Shown here piece after piece: positions 7,826-14,222 of a stretch of 14,222 nucleotides of DNA (within the stretch, counting starts at the first letter, position 1; each line of letters begins with the position of its first letter). Source of the DNA: Planctomycetota bacterium (GTDB lineage Bacteria; Planctomycetota; Phycisphaerae; WQYP01); NCBI GenBank assembly GCA_021838985.1, contig JAKCCC010000011.1, positions 1-14,222 of the forward strand. Direction: 5' to 3'. The notes under the pieces are model-generated. The model was not told the origin of the DNA. It saw only the letters and a program-made list of their open reading frames with translations, and did not search any database. The position numbers were made by a program, and so were the translations under genes.

Positions 7826-7831
7826 GGCTTT

Positions 7832-9697
7832 TCATTCTTCCACGATGGTCTGGCGAACCACTTCTTCAATGGTGGTCAGGCCCTCGTAGATGGCCAGCAG
7901 GCCGCTGTCGCGCAGGGAACGCAGACCACGCTGCCGGGACGCGGTACGCAGCACGTTGGTGGAAGCGTGATTCATGATCATGTCCCGCAGATTGTCGTCC
8001 AGAATCAGCATTTCGCAGATCGCCAGCCGCCCCCGATAGCCGGTGTTGTTACATTCCGCGCAGCCCCGGCCGCGGTAGAACGTCCGGCCCTTGGTATCTT
8101 CCGGCCGCAGATTCAGCTCCATTAACTGCTCTTCGGTCGGGCGGTATTCCTCTTTACACGCCACGCAGATACGCCGGCACAGGCGCTGGGCCAGCACGCC
8201 CTCCAGGGTGGCGGTGATCAAAAACGGCTCCAGGCCCAAATCCAGCAAACGGGCGATGGAACTGGGGGCATCGTTGGTATGCAGCGTGCTGAAGACCAGG
8301 TGGCCCGTTAAGGAAGCCTGAATGGCGATTTCCGCGGTTTCCTGGTCGCGGATTTCACCGACCAGAATGATATCCGGATCCTGCCGCAGAATGAAGCGCA
8401 GACACCGGGCGAAGGTCAGATCGATTTCCGGATTAATCTGCACCTGCACGATGCCGTCGATGTCATATTCCACGGGATCTTCGGTGGTGATGAGCTTGTC
8501 TTCGATGGAATTAAGCTCGTTGAGCGCCGCGTAAAGGGTGGTGGTCTTGCCGCAGCCGGTCGGACCGGTCACCAGAACGATGCCGTTGGGTTTGGCGATC
8601 AGGCGGCGGAAGAGCTGCAGGTCATCTTCGCGCATGCCCAGTTTATCCAGGTCCAGCGAGACATTGGCCCGGTCCAGGACGCGTAGAACCACGCTTTCCC
8701 CGAACATGGTCGGCAGAACCGCCACGCGCAGATCCACGGGATGGCCGCCGACGGTCAGGGGAATGCGTCCATCCTGCGGCACCCGGCGTTCGGCGATATC
8801 CAGATTGGCCATGACCTTGATGCGGCTGGTGATGGCCATGGCGATATATTTGGGCGGGGGCACCATTTCGTAGAGCACACCGTCGATGCGATAGCGCATC
8901 TTAAATTCATCCTCGAAAGGCTCAAAGTGCACGTCGGAGGCGCGCTCTTTAATCGCCTGCAGCAGCACGGTGTTCAGAAGCCTTTTGACCGGATTGGATT
9001 CCGACAATTCCCGCAGCGTATCGAGGTCAATGGACTCGCCGCGGCCCTGCAGCACTTTCAGGGTGGAGTCGGCGCCGACCTCCTTGACCATATCCAGCAG
9101 CGATTCCTGATGGGTGGCGTAGTGTTTGGAGAGCAGCTTGGCCAGGGCCTCCGGCTCGGCGATGCAGGCGGTTACGTTAAATCCCAGAAGCGTGTGCAGG
9201 TCGTCGACCACCCGGAAATTATCCGGCGAATCGAGGGCGACGGTAATGGTGTTGCTGGCCTTGTCGTACGCCAGCGGTACGGTGCGGTAAACCGTGGCCA
9301 TTTGGGCGGGAATCTGCTGAATTACTTCCGGGGGAATCTGGCGGTTCTCCAGATCCACGACTTCAAAGCCGCGCTGGGCCGCCAAGGCGAAATTCAAGTC
9401 CTTGGGGGTGATCATCTTCAGGTCCACGAAGACCTGGCCCAAAGGAGTGTTGATCTTATTGGCCTTTTGCTTTTGCTGTGCCGCCAGTGCCTGGTGTACC
9501 TGTTCGCGGGTGATGCGGCCCATTTTTATAAGCACCCGGCCCAAGGGGCGGTTCTTGAGCTGATCGACCGGGGGCATGGGAGCGCCGCGGGCCGCGGGCG
9601 CGCCGCCTGCGGCCTTGGGTGGCGCCGCCGCCGGGGGTTTCACCGGCGCCGGTTTGACGGCGAAGGTCGCTTTTCCATTGCCGGTTGAGTCAGGCAT
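7832..9697 (-). CDS. pilB: Type IV pilus assembly / type II secretion ATPase, PilB/GspE family (621 aa)
   Basis: A hexameric cytoplasmic motor ATPase that powers pilin or pseudopilin polymerisation. After a Pro/Ala/Lys-rich N-terminal tail (about 10-45) come two 24-residue helical-hairpin units at 51-74 and 85-108, each with LG near its start and ALAAQ at its end, which resemble an MshEN domain. The motor domain has Walker A GPTGCGKTT (378-386), the Asp box around TTEDPVEY (404-411), Walker B LVGEIRD (445-451), the His box GHLVFSTLHT (465-474) and a tetracysteine zinc site (Cys511, 514, 546, 549). The start is the ATG 27 bases after pilT, with only a weak GGGTAAG ribosome site. It is last in a pilB-pilT-pilB operon. 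The inner-membrane platform protein PilC/GspF that often follows is absent. PilB and GspE cannot be told apart here. Confidence 0.93.
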   Translation of the reverse strand: MPDSTGNGKATFAVKPAPVKPPAAAPPKAAGGAPAARGAPMPPVDQLKNRPLGRVLIKMGRITREQVHQALAAQQKQKANKINTPLGQVFVDLKMITPKDLNFALAAQRGFEVVDLENRQIPPEVIQQIPAQMATVYRTVPLAYDKASNTITVALDSPDNFRVVDDLHTLLGFNVTACIAEPEALAKLLSKHYATHQESLLDMVKEVGADSTLKVLQGRGESIDLDTLRELSESNPVKRLLNTVLLQAIKERASDVHFEPFEDEFKMRYRIDGVLYEMVPPPKYIAMAITSRIKVMANLDIAERRVPQDGRIPLTVGGHPVDLRVAVLPTMFGESVVLRVLDRANVSLDLDKLGMREDDLQLFRRLIAKPNGIVLVTGPTGCGKTTTLYAALNELNSIEDKLITTEDPVEYDIDGIVQVQINPEIDLTFARCLRFILRQDPDIILVGEIRDQETAEIAIQASLTGHLVFSTLHTNDAPSSIARLLDLGLEPFLITATLEGVLAQRLCRRICVACKEEYRPTEEQLMELNLRPEDTKGRTFYRGRGCAECNNTGYRGRLAICEMLILDDNLRDMIMNHASTNVLRTASRQRGLRSLRDSGLLAIYEGLTTIEEVVRQTIVEE

Positions 9698-9724
9698 AAT
9701 TCTTACCCAGTTTTTAAAACCTGC

Positions 9725-10879
9725 TCAGCCCGCGCGGCGCGCTGCATACGCGGGCGTGCTGCCCGTCTCTTTGTCGGTATCCGGCCGGTCCATGCGCTTG
9801 CCCATCCGCTCGGCCAGGTCGGCCGCATGGCGGGACCGATCGATCGCGTCCTCGGCGCTTATTTTGCCGGCGCGGTAAAGCGTCAGCAGGTGATCGTCCA
9901 GAAGCTGCATCCCGAATTTCTTACCGGTCTGAATCGCCGAATCGATACGGAAAGTTTTGTTTTCGCGGATCAGGTTGGCGATGGCGGGGGTGATCACGAG
10001 AAATTCGTACGCCGCCACCAGGCCCTCGGTATCCGAGCGGGGCATCAACACCTGGCTTAAAATCGCCAGCAGCGTGACGGAAAGCTGCACGCGGATCTGC
10101 TCCTGCTGATCCACCGGAAAGGCGTCGATGATGCGGTTGATGGTGCCCTGGCAGCCGGTGGTGTGCAACGTGGCGAACACGAGGTGGCCGGTTTCCGCGG
10201 CCCGGATGGCGGCTTCAATGGTTTCCAGGTCGCGCATTTCACCGACCAGAATCACATCCGGGTCTTGGCGCAAGACCCGCCGCAGCGCTTCGCCAAAGGT
10301 GGGCACGTCACTGCCCGGTCCGACTTCACGCTGGCTGACGATGCTCTTCTTATGTTCGTGATAATACTCAATGGGGTCTTCCACCGTGACGATGTGGTGG
10401 TCGTAGTTTTCGTTGATGTAATTGATCATCGTCGCCAGGGAGGTGGTTTTGCCCGAGCCGGTCGGGCCGGTGACCAAAAACAGGCCACGGGGGCGGCGGC
10501 ACAACTCGCGGCAGATTTCCGGCAGGCCGATTTCCTCGAAGGTTAGAAGCTTGTAGGGAATTTTGCGCATGGCCACGGAAATCACACCCTTTTGCCGATA
10601 TGCCGAGACGCGGAAACGCGCCTGGGCGGAACCGTCCGGCGTGGCGAAGGACATGCCGAAATCGGTGGTGCCGTGTTCCTGCAACTCCTGCTGGCCGCGC
10701 TCCGGCGTGATGGCCTTCATCAGGGCCATCGTATCTTCCGGGCTAAGGGTCTTGGTTTGCAGTTCGCGTAGATGGCCATTCAGACGCAGGGTGGGAGGCC
10801 GGCCTACGTGCAGGTGCAAATCGGACGCCCCGCGTTTGATGGTCGTTTCCAACAGTCGATCAATCAGAATCTGTGACAC
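9725..10879 (-). CDS. pilT: Type IV pilus retraction ATPase PilT (384 aa)
   Basis: PilT drives pilus disassembly, giving twitching motility and DNA uptake in many bacteria. The N-terminal PAS-like region opens with RGASDLHLHVGRPP (16-29). The motor has Walker A GPTGSGKTT (138-146), Asp box VEDPIEY (166-172), Walker B LVGEMRD (211-217) and the PilT signature AIRAAETGHLVFATLHT (224-240). There is no tetracysteine zinc site, which separates it from the PilB type on either side. Translation starts at GTG 10879 (valine codon read as Met); the purine-rich stretch before it is a weak ribosome site, so translation may partly depend on the upstream gene 56 bases away. The last 30 or so residues are polar, charged and not conserved-looking. 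Its presence points to a retractable type IV pilus and not only a type II secretion system. Confidence 0.95.
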   Translation of the reverse strand: MSQILIDRLLETTIKRGASDLHLHVGRPPTLRLNGHLRELQTKTLSPEDTMALMKAITPERGQQELQEHGTTDFGMSFATPDGSAQARFRVSAYRQKGVISVAMRKIPYKLLTFEEIGLPEICRELCRRPRGLFLVTGPTGSGKTTSLATMINYINENYDHHIVTVEDPIEYYHEHKKSIVSQREVGPGSDVPTFGEALRRVLRQDPDVILVGEMRDLETIEAAIRAAETGHLVFATLHTTGCQGTINRIIDAFPVDQQEQIRVQLSVTLLAILSQVLMPRSDTEGLVAAYEFLVITPAIANLIRENKTFRIDSAIQTGKKFGMQLLDDHLLTLYRAGKISAEDAIDRSRHAADLAERMGKRMDRPDTDKETGSTPAYAARRAG

Positions 10880-10935
10880 AACCGCTTCACTCTTTTCCGG
10901 GCCGCGGCCGGCCGCCGCCCATACCCGCGCGGCCT

Positions 10936-12654
10936 TTACTCGGTCGCGATCCCTTCCACTTGCGTCACCCGGGCGATTTCCTCCGGCGTGGTGACTCCAT
11001 TTAACACTTTAATTTTACCGTCATCGAGCAGCATTTTCATGCCGGTGGCGCGGGCGGCCTTGCGGATGGCGCTGGTGCTGGCCCGTTTAAAGGCCAGTTC
11101 GCGCAGCTCGCTGTTCATGGACATCAGCTCAAAGATGCCGGTGCGGCCGTGGTAGCCGGTCTTATGGCAGGCCTCGCAACCGACGGCCTTGTAGATGGTG
11201 CGCCCCGCCAGTTGCGCCTCGCTAAAGCCCAGCAGGGAAAGAAATTTTTGGTCGGGATGGTCGTTCACCTGCTTGCATTGCTCGCACAGCACCCGGATCA
11301 GGCGCTGCGCCATAATCGCCTGAATGGACGAGGCCACCAGGAACGGCTTGACGCCCATGTCGATCAGCCGCGTGATGGCGGAAGGCGCGTCGTTGGTGTG
11401 CAGCGTGCTGAAAACCAGGTGGCCGGTGAGGGCGGCCTGAATGGCGATTTCGGCGGCCTCCCGGTCGCGGATTTCACCGACCAGGATGATATTGGGCGCC
11501 TGGCGCAGCATGGAGCGAAGAATCTTGGGAAACGTCAGGCCGATCTGCTCCTTGACCTGACACTGGTTGATCCCGGCGAAGTTGTATTCCACGGGGTCTT
11601 CGGCCGTGATAATTTTGCGGTCCGGTGTGTTCAACTCCAGCAAGGCTCCGTAAAGCGTCGTCGTTTTGCCGGAGCCGGTGGGCCCGGTGACCAGGAAAAT
11701 GCCGTTGGGCCGGGAAATAATCCGGCGGAAACGCAGATAGTCGTCCTCTTCAAAGCCCATGTGCTGGATGCCGATCCGCACGCTGTCTGGTCGCAGGATG
11801 CGCAGCACCAGGGATTCACCGTGATAGCCCGGCAGCGCGCTGACCCGGAAGTCAATATCCGTGCCGTCAACGTTCATGCGGATGCGTCCATCCTGAGGCA
11901 GGCGTTTTTCCGCGATGTCCATGCCGGCCATGATCTTCAGGCGGGCGATCACGCGGCTTTGTAATTGTTTACGCAGATCTTCCCGTAGCTGACAGACGCC
12001 GTCGATGCGATAGCGCACGCGTACGCGATCCTTCATGGGTTCCACGTGGATATCGCTGGCCCGAGTTTTAACGGCCTCGGTGATAAGCGCATCGACCAGC
12101 CGGTTGATCGGGGCTTCACCGCCCCGGGCGGTGATGTCGATGGTGGCGCCGGGAACGACGTCGATGGTGGTGTCCAGGCTCATGCGCCGGACCATTTCAT
12201 CGATGGATTTTTGTTCCTCGGCGAACAGGCGGCTGACGTGCTTTTTGATCTGACTCTTTTGGGCCAGACATATTTCCAGTGGTTGATTCAGGCGGAAACG
12301 CAGCGCTTCCAGGGCTTCCAGGTCGTTGGGGTCGCCGACCACGATCCGCAGTCGGCCATTTTTCGTGCCCAGCGGCAGGACTTGATGGCGCTTAATAAGA
12401 TCGGCGGGCAGGAGCCGATAATCCGCGGTGGCCAGCAGCTCTTTGTTTACTTCAATGTCGATGTATTCCAGGTCATTCTGGATAGCCAGGGCCTTGGTAA
12501 GGTTTTCTTCGCTGGCCTTTTGAGTATCGAGGAGGACTTGTTCCACCGGTTTTCCGATCTTGCGCGCCTGTTCCCTGGCCTGCGCCGCCGCGGCCCGGTC
12601 GACCGCGCCCATTTCGATCAGGATTTGGGTAAGTTCCTTGCGCTGATGGGGCAT
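10936..12654 (-). CDS. pilB: Type IV pilus assembly / type II secretion ATPase, PilB/GspE family (572 aa), first gene of the operon
   Basis: A second PilB/GspE paralogue, upstream of pilT. Its N-terminal domain (about 5-60) is a diverged MshEN/GspE-N type with two helical units, followed by a GspE N2-like region (about 61-145). The motor has Walker A GPTGSGKTT (324-332), AEDPVEY (351-357), Walker B LVGEIRD (391-397), GHLVFSTLHT (411-420) and a tetracysteine zinc site (Cys457, 460, 493, 496). ATG 12654 is chosen over an in-frame ATG 29 codons upstream because GGAGGG (12668-12663) lies 8 bases before it and the extra peptide is Arg-rich and unlike the family. It keeps all catalytic motifs, so it should be active and not a regulatory remnant. 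It differs from the 621-residue paralogue in lacking the Pro/Ala tail. Confidence 0.93.
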   Translation of the reverse strand: MPHQRKELTQILIEMGAVDRAAAAQAREQARKIGKPVEQVLLDTQKASEENLTKALAIQNDLEYIDIEVNKELLATADYRLLPADLIKRHQVLPLGTKNGRLRIVVGDPNDLEALEALRFRLNQPLEICLAQKSQIKKHVSRLFAEEQKSIDEMVRRMSLDTTIDVVPGATIDITARGGEAPINRLVDALITEAVKTRASDIHVEPMKDRVRVRYRIDGVCQLREDLRKQLQSRVIARLKIMAGMDIAEKRLPQDGRIRMNVDGTDIDFRVSALPGYHGESLVLRILRPDSVRIGIQHMGFEEDDYLRFRRIISRPNGIFLVTGPTGSGKTTTLYGALLELNTPDRKIITAEDPVEYNFAGINQCQVKEQIGLTFPKILRSMLRQAPNIILVGEIRDREAAEIAIQAALTGHLVFSTLHTNDAPSAITRLIDMGVKPFLVASSIQAIMAQRLIRVLCEQCKQVNDHPDQKFLSLLGFSEAQLAGRTIYKAVGCEACHKTGYHGRTGIFELMSMNSELRELAFKRASTSAIRKAARATGMKMLLDDGKIKVLNGVTTPEEIARVTQVEGIATE

Positions 12655-12762
12655 TCTTTTAACCCTCCGCGCCGCCACAGCCGCGCGACCAGTTATGGCC
12701 CCTCCCGGTTGCCGTCGAAAGGCCGTAACGATAGGGGGCACGCCACCCGCTCGCCCCTGACC

Positions 12763-12792
12763 ATCTTACGGACGACCAGGGAAACAGGTCAA
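12763..12792 (-). promoter_or_regulatory. Predicted promoter of the pilB-pilT-pilB operon
   Basis: On the minus strand TTGACC (12792-12787) and TAAGAT (12768-12763) lie 18 bases apart. Transcription from near 12756 would give a leader of about 100 bases. It starts just past the infC-distal hairpin, so the operon can be expressed independently of infC. Confidence 0.4.
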
Positions 12793-12808
12793 GGCGGACG
12801 CCGGACAG

Positions 12809-12853
12809 AGTTTTAGGTTTTAGAAATATGGCCGCAACCTAAAACCTAGAACT
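12809..12853. repeat. Inverted repeat built of CTARAAC heptamers, directly after infC
   Basis: AGTTTTAGGTTTTAG (12809-12823) pairs with CTAAAACCTAGAACT (12839-12853) over 15 positions with a single G-T pair; the loop is 15 bases. Each arm is two heptamers of the same family as the tract before rpsG. Read from infC, the hairpin begins 3 bases after the stop codon, but no U-tract follows, so termination is possible but unproven. Confidence 0.65.
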
Positions 12854-12856
12854 TAA

Positions 12857-13486
12857 TTATCCCGCGGCAACTGGCGCTGGGGCGGAGGTCGCGCTTGGCT
12901 CCGCCGCGATCGCGGGCGCGGCCCCAGCCGTGGCGGCAGCCGGCGGCGCGGCCACGGCCGGCGCGGCGGCATGCGGTTTGGGGGCGACGATCATAATCAT
13001 GCGCCGCCCCTCCAGTTTGGGATCGCGCTCGATCTTACAGAGCGCCTCCAGGTCCGCACGGAATTTTTCCAACAGCTTCCGGCCCAGATCGATGTGGGCC
13101 ATTTCGCGGCCCCGGAACATGAGGTTGAACTGCACCTTGTGGCCGTTGTGTAGAAACCGACGCGCCTTGTTCAGCGTGGTGTTCTGATCGTGCATGTCGA
13201 TTTTGACGCTGCGGATGCGCAGCTCCTTGATCTGTTGCTCATGGGAGCCGGCATGCGCTTTCTGCTCTTTCTTGCGCTGCTTGTATTTCCATTTGCCGTA
13301 ATCCATGACGCGGCAAACGGGCGGTCGTTCGTGCGGTGAAACCTCCACCAGGTCCAGACCCGCGGCGTGGGCGAGGCGCAAGGCCTCCACGATCGGTACG
13401 ATGCCCGCTTGCTGATTGTCTTGAGTGATTAACCGGACCGGTGAGATACGAATCTGCTCGTTGCAACGCAACCCATGTTGACTAAT
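12857..13486 (-). CDS. infC: Translation initiation factor IF-3, probable AUU start (209 aa)
   Basis: IF-3 binds the 30S subunit, blocks premature 50S joining and checks the initiator tRNA-start codon pairing. The N-domain (about 5-75) has RCNEQIR, VRLI, LDLVEVSP (45-51) and CRVMDYGKWKY (58-68). The C-domain (about 82-169) has KELRIRS, NKARRFL, FRGREMAH (124-131) and a terminal MIMIVAPK. An Ala/Pro-rich tail (170-209) of about 40 residues extends past the normal end. The start is taken as ATT at 13486: AGGAG (13499-13495) is 8 bases upstream, and IF-3 proteins normally begin a few residues before the conserved R-NE-IR motif. A TTG six codons upstream has its AGGAG immediately adjacent, too close for normal initiation. 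In E. coli the AUU start lets IF-3 repress itself. The usual rpmI-rplT partners do not follow. Confidence 0.95.
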   Translation of the reverse strand: MSQHGLRCNEQIRISPVRLITQDNQQAGIVPIVEALRLAHAAGLDLVEVSPHERPPVCRVMDYGKWKYKQRKKEQKAHAGSHEQQIKELRIRSVKIDMHDQNTTLNKARRFLHNGHKVQFNLMFRGREMAHIDLGRKLLEKFRADLEALCKIERDPKLEGRRMIMIVAPKPHAAAPAVAAPPAAATAGAAPAIAAEPSATSAPAPVAAG

Positions 13487-13494
13487 AGCCCTGG

Positions 13495-13499
13495 CTCCT
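13495..13499 (-). promoter_or_regulatory. Ribosome binding site that selects the AUU start of infC
   Basis: AGGAG on the minus strand at 13499-13495 is followed by 8 bases and then ATT at 13486-13484. The competing TTG codon at 13504 lies upstream of this site and overlaps a different AGGAG with no spacing. Confidence 0.6.
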
Positions 13500-13552
13500 G
13501 CCAACTCCTGGCGGCCCGCCCCTGGCGGATCTCCCGTCCCAGAACAGCCGCC

Positions 13553-13581
13553 ATTCTAAACCAGCCCGCCCCTTAAGTCAA
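13553..13581 (-). promoter_or_regulatory. Near-consensus sigma70-type promoter of infC
   Basis: On the minus strand TTGACT (13581-13576) and TAGAAT (13558-13553) are separated by exactly 17 bases, with five of six consensus bases in each box. It is the best promoter in the window. Transcription from about 13546 gives a leader of roughly 60 bases rich in G and C. Confidence 0.65.
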
Positions 13582-14043
13582 AGCGCCCCCAGGCACTCTT
13601 GAAATCTTAATAAATGTTGCTAGCATGAGGGCGCAAGGATTGACTAGGACGGCTTGGGGCAAGCCGTCCTCACCATTGGCTATGTTGTGACCCCAAAGGG
13701 GCGTCCGGTCGCCTCAGCACCGGGGGGGCGGGCCGTAGGGCGAACAATGCAGGCGGACGACAAATTTCCGGCCCTGGCGCTCATGAAAGGGATGCTTGAC
13801 GCGGGACATCCGTGCATGTATTACAGGATTCGATGAGGCGAAAAACGGCCAGAGTACGGCTGCCAGTGTTGGCGGGGCGCCTTGGTACGCGGTTTGCACC
13901 CGCATCGAATAAGGCGGAAATAACCAAGCCGGTCTGCCAGTTTGGCCGGATAACGGGAATGTTTAATCGAAAAATGTCTGCCGGGTGGGCGGCTGCTGTG
14001 TAGGTGGCGGCCAGATCGGCAGGATTATTTAAGGAGGCAAACC
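13582..14043 (+). other. Intergenic region and possible long leader upstream of the exported-protein gene
   Basis: No credible gene is seen. A weak promoter-like pair, TTGAAA (13599-13604) and TAGCAT (13621-13626) with a 16-base spacer, could drive the last gene with a leader of about 400 bases. The stretch holds a perfect palindrome at 13646-13670, a CCCC-AAA-GGGG hairpin (13691-13701) and a 6-bp pairing of CTTGGT (13881-13886) with ACCAAG (13923-13928). No known riboswitch was recognised. A 60-codon frame from TTG 13654 starts inside the palindrome and is rejected. Confidence 0.35.
13646..13670. repeat. Perfect REP-like palindrome
   Basis: AGGACGGCTT (13646-13655) is exactly complementary to AAGCCGTCCT (13661-13670); one further G-C pair leaves a 3-base GGG loop. 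No T-tract flanks it. The size, GC content and intergenic position fit a repetitive extragenic palindrome, but only one copy lies in the window. Confidence 0.6.
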
Positions 14044-14222
14044 ATGCCACACTCCACCACCAAGTTGCTGTTTACGAGTGCCTTGGCGCTCGCGGTATCG
14101 GCCGCGGTCGCCACTGCGGCGACGGCCAGTCCGACCGGCCCCTCTGGGCAGACCAGCGGGCCTTCGGCCGGCGCGATCACAGCCAACGACATCGCCCTTC
14201 TGGATGCCGCTCCCGTGGTGCC
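14044..14222 (+). CDS. Exported protein of unknown function, 5' end only
   Basis: The first 59 codons are visible; the gene runs off the window. Basic residues are few (His3, Lys7), then a hydrophobic core LLFTSALALAVSAAVA (8-23) and an AxA site at 26-28 (A-T-A) before SPTGP. This is a typical Sec signal peptide with probable cleavage after Ala28. The mature start is rich in Pro, Gly, Ser and Thr and is likely disordered. The start is firm: AAGGAGG (14031-14037), the strongest plus-strand ribosome site in the window, lies 6 bases before the ATG. No family was recognised from the visible part. Confidence 0.75.
   Translation, partial: MPHSTTKLLFTSALALAVSAAVATAATASPTGPSGQTSGPSAGAITANDIALLDAAPVV

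Noticed and set aside
8741..9688. 315-codon plus-strand open frame opposite the 621-residue pilB
   Set aside because: It mirrors a well-conserved ATPase gene and has no recognisable domain.
10904..10915. 12-base GC-only palindrome between the first pilB and pilT
   Set aside because: It has no loop for a hairpin and is plausible by chance in such a GC-rich spacer; no function supported.
12655..12741. Longer start of the first pilB gene at 12741
   Set aside because: The 29 added residues are Arg-rich and not family-like, and GGAGGG lies 8 bases before ATG 12654.
13654..13836. 60-codon open frame starting at TTG 13654
   Set aside because: It begins inside the palindrome, has no ribosome site and encodes no recognisable peptide.

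Overview
The window is GC-rich bacterial DNA, apparently chromosomal. The best guess is a member of the Planctomycetes or the wider PVC group. This rests on family resemblance recalled from memory: the S12 variant with Arg at position 88, the Ala/Pro-tailed IF-3, the PilB/PilT operon layout, and the mix of sugar-metabolism genes with translation genes. No rRNA, tRNA, CRISPR array, insertion sequence or phage gene was seen.

Layout. (1) Positions 1-6632 form a sugar-metabolism block on alternating strands. It holds a Tat/lipoprotein aldose 1-epimerase (minus, cut by the window start), a 671-residue fusion of a Gfo/Idh/MocA oxidoreductase to an aldo/keto reductase (plus), and a family 38 alpha-mannosidase (minus). 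The epimerase and the fusion gene diverge from a roughly 640-base gap that carries one promoter candidate for each, plus a perfect hairpin. (2) Positions 6784-7825 are a short str-type operon, rpsL-rpsG (plus), with no fusA or tuf behind it. (3) Positions 7832-12654 are a three-gene operon on the minus strand of type IV pilus/type II secretion ATPases: PilB-like, PilT, PilB-like. It meets rpsG tail to tail with 6 bases between. (4) Positions 12857-13486 are infC (minus), probably starting at AUU, with a near-consensus promoter. (5) After a 460-base leader or gap carrying a perfect palindrome, the start of a secreted protein gene (plus) runs off the window end.

How the genes work together. The first three genes could serve mannoside or other sugar processing: the mannosidase releases sugar in the cytoplasm, the epimerase interconverts anomers outside the cytoplasm, and the fusion protein does NAD(P)-dependent sugar or polyol redox chemistry. 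This is inference from context only. The pilus ATPases pair two assembly motors with one retraction motor. The translation genes are standard housekeeping genes in split operons.

Most interesting points: the two-enzyme oxidoreductase fusion with both active sites intact; a degenerate heptanucleotide repeat (consensus CTARAAC) that sits just upstream of rpsG and, as an inverted pair, just after infC; the AUU start of infC; Arg88 in S12, a known streptomycin-resistance position; and the Tat-lipoprotein mutarotase.
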